Made by a program: the position numbers and the translations under genes. Positions 6,469 to 10,123 of a stretch of DNA of 10,123 bases are shown here, one piece after another. The notes under the pieces are model-generated. The model was not told where the DNA came from. It was given only the letters and a program-made list of their open reading frames with translations, and did not search any database. The stretch spans positions 1 through 10,123 of the forward strand of contig JAHWJV010000089.1 in NCBI GenBank assembly GCA_019348265.1, written 5' to 3'. The DNA is from Gemmatimonadota bacterium. GTDB lineage: Bacteria; Gemmatimonadota; Gemmatimonadetes; Longimicrobiales; Longimicrobiaceae. Position 1 is the stretch's first letter; every line of letters starts with the position of its first letter.

Positions 6469-8159
6469 GGATCCTGCTCCTCGTCGCGGCGGTGGCCGTC
6501 CCACTGCTCGTCGCGCTCGGCGCGTGGCGCTTCGTGGGGCGCCGCAGACGTGTCGCCCGGGCGCTCGGGGGAGGAGCGCTGGCGGCCCGGCTCGTCGGCG
6601 AGGACCTGCTGTCCACGCCGTCGTGGCGACTGGGCCTCGTGATCGCGGGGGCGGCGGCGCTCGGGGCGGCGCTGGCCGACCCACGGTGGGGTGCCGTCGA
6701 CGGCGCGGCGGATACCACCGGCGGACCAGTGGTGGTCGTCGTCGATGTGTCCAGCTCGATGCTCGCACGGGACGCGCCGCCGGATCGACTCACCCAGGCC
6801 AAGGGTGCGCTGCGCGCCCTGATGACACGCCTCGGGGGGCGACCGATAGGCATCGTCGCCTTCGCCGGGCAGGCCGTCACGCTCACTCCGCCGACGACGG
6901 ATCCGGGAGCCCTGGATCTGTATGTCGAAGTGCTCGATCCGGGCATGGTGACCCAGACGGGCTCCGCCGTGGTGCCCGCGGTGCGGCAGGCGCTGAGCCT
7001 CCTTGTTTCCGGCGACGGGGAAGGGGGCCTCGTCGTTCTGCTCACCGACGGCGACGGCGTCGACGACCCCTCGGACGCGGCCGAGATCGCGAGAATGGCC
7101 GGTAAGGCGGCCCTCCCGATCTTCACCGTCGGCGTCGGGAGCGAGGGAGGCGCGCAGGTCCCCGACATCGACTTCGCCACCGGGCGGGAGGTCGGCGTGA
7201 AGCGAGAGCCGACCGGCGAAATGGCCGTGTCGCGCCTTCGCGAAGACCTCCTCCGCTCGATGGCCAGCGAAAGCGGGGGGGCGTACCTCGCGCTGTCCGA
7301 TCCCGGTGCCCAGGATCGGCTCATCGAGGCGGTGTCGAACGCCAGGACGCGGGGAAGCGCGGCGGGCCGCGGCTCCGAAGGGCAGCCGCGCTTCGCCTGG
7401 TTCGCGGCGCTGGCCCTGGCGCTACTCGCCCTGGAGCGCTTCTGGGCCGTCGCCGCCCCGCGCGCCCGCTCGGCCGCCAGCGTGCTCCTGATCTCCACCG
7501 CCGTCGGCGCCATGGGGTGCGAGCGCGACACCGCGGTGAGTGCGGACCGCGCGGGTGCGGAGGCGAAGCTGGCGGAGCTCGAGGCTACCGCGGTGCGGTC
7601 GCCGGCCTCGCCCCGGGCGCGCTACAACTTCGGCACCGGCCTGGTGCAGGCCACGCGTTACGCGCAGGCGCGCCAGCACCTCCTCGTCGCCACCGCCGGC
7701 TCGGACACGACGATCCGCCAGCACGCCCATTACAACCTCGGGAGCTCGCACCTGGAGCCGGCCTACGCCGCGCCAGCGGATACCGGCCGCGCCGCCGGCC
7801 TGCGCAGCGCGATCGAGGCGTACAAACAGGCGCTGCTGGCGGACCCCGGCGACGCGGACGCGAAGTGGAACCTGGAGCTCGCGCGCAGGCTGCTTCGCGA
7901 GCCGGCCCCACAGGAGCCGCAGCAGAACCCGGAGTCCGAAGGTGGCGGAGGTGGCGGAGGTGGGGGTGGCGGCGGAGGAGCGGACCCGGAGGCCGGCCGA
8001 CAGGACCCGGAGCCGCGACGCGGAAGCGGGGGAGGCAAGAGCCCGGAGCTTTCAGCGGAAGCGGCTGAACGGATGATGTCCGCGGCGCAGGAGCGCGAGC
8101 TGTCGGTTCAGCAGGAGCAGCTCGAGAAGCCTCAGCCGCGAAACCCCTCGGCGCACTGA
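6465..8159 (+). CDS. batB: BatB-BatC fusion: vWA domain joined to a TPR region
   Basis: 564 residues against roughly 320-350 for a stand-alone BatB. Start is ATG 6465 (overlap ATGA with batA; the open frame upstream to 6378 lies inside batA). Membrane spans: about 2-22 and 55-71. The vWA domain has MIDAS DVSSS (94-98) and Asp195 in LLTDGDG; at the third position it reads TQTGSAV, so a Ser (167) may replace the usual Thr. A span at about 310-330 ends the BatB part. Then ASVLLISTAVGAMGCERD (338-355) looks like a lipoprotein signal peptide left inside the protein. Residues ~365-478 contain TPR-like helices (RARYNFGTGLVQATRYAQAR; HAHYNLGSSHLEPAY; AIEAYKQALLADPGDADAKW), then 13 Gly (493-505) and a charged Gln/Glu-rich end. 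vWA-TPR fusions of this kind are known in Bat operons; there is no separate batC here. Confidence 0.88.
   Translation: MRILLLVAAVAVPLLVALGAWRFVGRRRRVARALGGGALAARLVGEDLLSTPSWRLGLVIAGAAALGAALADPRWGAVDGAADTTGGPVVVVVDVSSSMLARDAPPDRLTQAKGALRALMTRLGGRPIGIVAFAGQAVTLTPPTTDPGALDLYVEVLDPGMVTQTGSAVVPAVRQALSLLVSGDGEGGLVVLLTDGDGVDDPSDAAEIARMAGKAALPIFTVGVGSEGGAQVPDIDFATGREVGVKREPTGEMAVSRLREDLLRSMASESGGAYLALSDPGAQDRLIEAVSNARTRGSAAGRGSEGQPRFAWFAALALALLALERFWAVAAPRARSAASVLLISTAVGAMGCERDTAVSADRAGAEAKLAELEATAVRSPASPRARYNFGTGLVQATRYAQARQHLLVATAGSDTTIRQHAHYNLGSSHLEPAYAAPADTGRAAGLRSAIEAYKQALLADPGDADAKWNLELARRLLREPAPQEPQQNPESEGGGGGGGGGGGGGADPEAGRQDPEPRRGSGGGKSPELSAEAAERMMSAAQERELSVQQEQLEKPQPRNPSAH
7941..7979 (+). 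repeat. GGN tract encoding 13 consecutive glycines in BatB
   Basis: Thirteen Gly codons in a row (mixed GGT/GGC/GGA/GGG), with GGTGGCGGA occurring twice in tandem at its start. It encodes a flexible linker between the TPR part and the charged C-terminus. Mixed codons limit slippage, though copy number could vary between strains. Confidence 0.85.
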
Positions 8160-8168
8160 CGCGGAGGC

Positions 8169-9443
8169 TTACGCCATGCGAAGCCAGCGGACCAGCTCAC
8201 CGAGCGTTGGCCGGGTGCCGGTGCTGAGGATGCCGACGCGGTAGATCTTCCCCGCCACCCACGCCGCCGCTACCACGCTGAGCGCCAGCATGAGCAGCGT
8301 CGCGCCGATCTCCCACGCCGCGACGCCGCGACCTCCCATGCGCATCGGGACCACGAGTGGCGCGGTGAGCGGGACCCAGCTCAGCGCGGTCGCGGTGGTT
8401 CCCGTAGGATCCGAAACGATCACTTCCGCGAAGAACATCGGGATGAAGAGCGGGAGGATGAGCGGGAAGGTGAAGCGCTGCGCGTCCTCCGTGCTTGCCG
8501 CCGCCGCGCCTACCGCCGCGAAGAGCGTCGCATACAGGAAGAAGCCCAGTACCAGGTAGCCCAGCGAGCTGATGGCGACCCACAGGGCCACATCCGAGGA
8601 GAGGATCTCGAAGACCATCCCGGGGATCCCCATCCTCGCGAGAGATTCGCGGGCTCCGAGCACGAACCGCGCGAACACCGCCCAGATGGTCACCTGTGCC
8701 AGCGCCGTCGCGCCGACACCGAGCACCTTCCCGAGCATGAGGTCCGAAGGGGTCACCGAGGAGACGAGCACCTCCGCGATGCGGCTGGTTTTCTCCTCCT
8801 GTACGCTGTGCATCACCTGCGCGCCGTAGAGAAGAATCAGGAAGTAGAGGAGGAACCCGACGAGGAGCGACATCACGAACGCCGCCTCGCCGTCATCGGG
8901 CGCAGGGGCGGGCCTCGCGACCTGCACGGTCTGTACGGCGACGGGCCGGAAAAGGGACGAAAGCTCCGACTCCGGGATCCCGACCGCCCGTAGCCGCGCA
9001 ATCTGGACCGCGGTCGAAACGGCCGCGACGACGCGTGCGCGCGCCGAGCCCGGAAACCCACCGTCGACGTGCAGCTCCACGAGATTGGAGGTCATCACGT
9101 CCGCGGGTATCCTCAGGTACGCGTCTATGGTGCCATCCGCCACCAGATCTGCGAGCCCATCGGAGCTGGACCCGGCGCCTAGTGACAGAGCCTCGCCGGC
9201 GATCAGCGGCGTGTCCCCCGGGGGGCCCTGGTTGATCAGCTCCACCGTGCGCGCACCCACGCTGCCGCTCTCGTCCAGCACTGAGATCTGATCGCTCCCA
9301 CCCGACCGGATGCGACCGGTCAGCGCGGGGCCCACCGCGAAAAGGGAGAGGAAGACCGGCGTCAGAACGGTGCTGAGGATGAAGCTCCTAGACCGCACGC
9401 GCTCGATGAACTCACGCCGGAAGATGATGGGGAGCTGTCTCAC
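8169..9443 (-). CDS. NatB-like ABC-2 exporter permease
   Basis: 424 residues. Start is GTG (9443-9441 on the - strand), supported by GGAGGGA at 9457-9451, 7 nt upstream; no better ATG lies near. The layout is that of NatB/YhaP-type ABC-2 permeases: cytoplasmic start LPIIFRREFIERVRSRSF, first span at about 21-42, a large extracytoplasmic domain (45-185), then at least five more spans from 187 on. The motif VQEEKTSRIAEVLVSSVTP (214-232) followed by LMLGKVLGVG is the family hallmark. It would form the membrane channel for the ATPase encoded 3 bp upstream. Substrate cannot be read from sequence; NatAB exports Na+, but relatives have been tied to drug or peptide export. The gene converges on batB with 9 bp between stop codons. 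Confidence 0.92.
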   Translation of the reverse strand: MRQLPIIFRREFIERVRSRSFILSTVLTPVFLSLFAVGPALTGRIRSGGSDQISVLDESGSVGARTVELINQGPPGDTPLIAGEALSLGAGSSSDGLADLVADGTIDAYLRIPADVMTSNLVELHVDGGFPGSARARVVAAVSTAVQIARLRAVGIPESELSSLFRPVAVQTVQVARPAPAPDDGEAAFVMSLLVGFLLYFLILLYGAQVMHSVQEEKTSRIAEVLVSSVTPSDLMLGKVLGVGATALAQVTIWAVFARFVLGARESLARMGIPGMVFEILSSDVALWVAISSLGYLVLGFFLYATLFAAVGAAAASTEDAQRFTFPLILPLFIPMFFAEVIVSDPTGTTATALSWVPLTAPLVVPMRMGGRGVAAWEIGATLLMLALSVVAAAWVAGKIYRVGILSTGTRPTLGELVRWLRMA

Positions 9444-9446
9444 CGC

Positions 9447-10123
9447 TCAGTCCCTCCGCGTAGGGCGAGCCGCGCTGCCGCCGACGCGCGCTACGAAGAT
9501 CTCGTGCAGCGACGGATCCACCCGGGCGATGCGGCACGGCGGAGTCGGGAGCGCCGCCAGCGCGGCGATCAGGTCGCGAGCCTCCGCCGAGGGTGCGAGG
9601 TCCACCTCCCAGCCGCATGCCGTGGCCGTGACACCGCCCTGCAGCGCGAAACGCGCGACGGTCTCACGCGCCTGGCCCGGCGGGTCGTCGTAGTCGACCG
9701 CCCATCGGTTCGTCCCGCTTGCGCGCCTGAGCTCCCGCACGTTTCCGTCGAGCACCTTCCGGCCAGCGGCGATGATGCAGACTGCGTCGCAGAGGGTCTC
9801 CGCCTCGGTCATGTTGTGCGTGCTGAGCAGGACCGTCCGCCCCTGATTCCGTGCATCCAGGATCGTCGACCGCAGCACCTCCTGGTTCACCGGGTCAAGC
9901 CCGGAGGCAGGCTCGTCCAGGATGAGAAGCTGCGGCTCGTGGATCACCGTCGTGATGAACTGCACCTTCTGCTGCATCCCCTTGGAGAGCTGCTCGATCC
10001 GCGAACGCCGCCAGTCGGCGAGTCCCATCCGGTCCAGCCACTCGATCCCGGCTTTCCGCGCGTGCGATCGCGTCAAGCCCTTGAGGCGCCCGAAGAATTC
10101 GACAACGTCGAGCACGCGCATCT
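9447..10123 (-). CDS. NatA-like ABC transporter ATPase, N-terminus beyond window
   Basis: About 225 residues are visible; the gene runs off the right edge. The ATG at 10121 is internal, because it begins MRVLDVVEFFGRLKGLTRSH, the stretch after the Q-loop, so Walker A is outside the window. Counting from that ATG: ABC signature LSKGMQQKVQF (45-55), Walker B LLILDEPASGLDP (65-77, catalytic Glu70), and the H-loop in LLSTHNMTEAE (His102). After ~120 comes the C-terminal extension ending DPSLHEIFVARVG, typical of NatA-like ATPases paired with ABC-2 permeases. It powers export through the permease encoded 3 bp downstream. No defects are seen in the part present. Confidence 0.95.
   Translation of the reverse strand, partial: MRVLDVVEFFGRLKGLTRSHARKAGIEWLDRMGLADWRRSRIEQLSKGMQQKVQFITTVIHEPQLLILDEPASGLDPVNQEVLRSTILDARNQGRTVLLSTHNMTEAETLCDAVCIIAAGRKVLDGNVRELRRASGTNRWAVDYDDPPGQARETVARFALQGGVTATACGWEVDLAPSAEARDLIAALAALPTPPCRIARVDPSLHEIFVARVGGSAARPTRRD
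9451..9457 (-). promoter_or_regulatory. Shine-Dalgarno site of the ABC permease
   Basis: GGAGGGA on the - strand, inside the last codons of the ATPase gene and 7 nt before the GTG start at 9443. It decides for this non-ATG start. Confidence 0.7.

Noticed and set aside
7511..8159. Separate batC gene starting at the ATG at 7511
   Set aside because: The frame is continuous with batB without a stop, there is no clear ribosome binding site, and a start there would remove the hydrophobic segment; a fusion is simpler.
8127..8170. Inverted repeat AAGCCTC / GAGGCTT across the convergent gene ends, a possible bidirectional terminator
   Set aside because: Only 7 bp of stem with a 30-nt loop, mostly inside batB coding sequence, and no T tract on either side. 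A chance pairing cannot be excluded.
10119..10121. ATG as start of the ABC ATPase
   Set aside because: It would give an ATPase without Walker A; the sequence there is the middle of the nucleotide-binding domain, so the gene continues off the window.

Overview
This is a GC-rich, tightly packed bacterial window with almost no non-coding DNA and no RNA genes, CRISPR arrays or insertion sequences. Gene content and order suggest a Gemmatimonadota-like organism, but that is inference from protein style and no marker gene confirms it. The left edge cuts a gene on the + strand and the right edge cuts a gene on the - strand.

Block 1 (1-2445, + strand) is a chromosome-segregation and rRNA-modification cluster. 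The ScpA C-terminal two thirds (stop 768) overlaps scpB (758-1294), which overlaps an RluB-type pseudouridine synthase (1291-2445) carrying a 144-residue Pro/Arg/Gly tail. The first gene is abnormal. Its first ~70 codons are the end of a GGDEF domain plus the start of an EAL domain, joined in frame to ScpA where both families read roughly G-E-F-I-E. The first 90 codons of the window all end in G or C, whereas 23 of the next 165 do not. An assembly chimera or recent rearrangement is more likely than a new functional fusion.

Block 2 (2446-2632) is the only real gap. It holds a 9-bp perfect hairpin followed by a short T-rich stretch (probable rluB terminator), a weak promoter candidate and a strong ribosome binding site for the next gene.

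Block 3 (2633-8159, + strand) is a MoxR/Bat (aerotolerance-type) operon: MoxR AAA+ ATPase, DUF58 protein, a short BatD/DUF4381-like membrane protein, BatA (vWA), and a BatB whose vWA domain is fused to a TPR region that would normally be a separate BatC. The last three junctions are 4-bp ATGA overlaps, implying coupled translation. By family knowledge, the MoxR ATPase probably acts as a chaperone-like remodeler on the vWA proteins, whose metal-binding (MIDAS) motifs are visible. The biological role is unproven; envelope stress and aerotolerance are the usual suggestions.

Block 4 (8169-10123, - strand) converges on the bat operon. It is a two-gene ABC-2 exporter of the NatAB type: an ATPase lacking its N-terminus at the window edge, then a permease starting at GTG.

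Nothing here convincingly shows a wholly new system. The items most worth checking are the EAL/ScpA junction, the BatB-TPR fusion with its buried signal-peptide-like segment, and the RluB tail.
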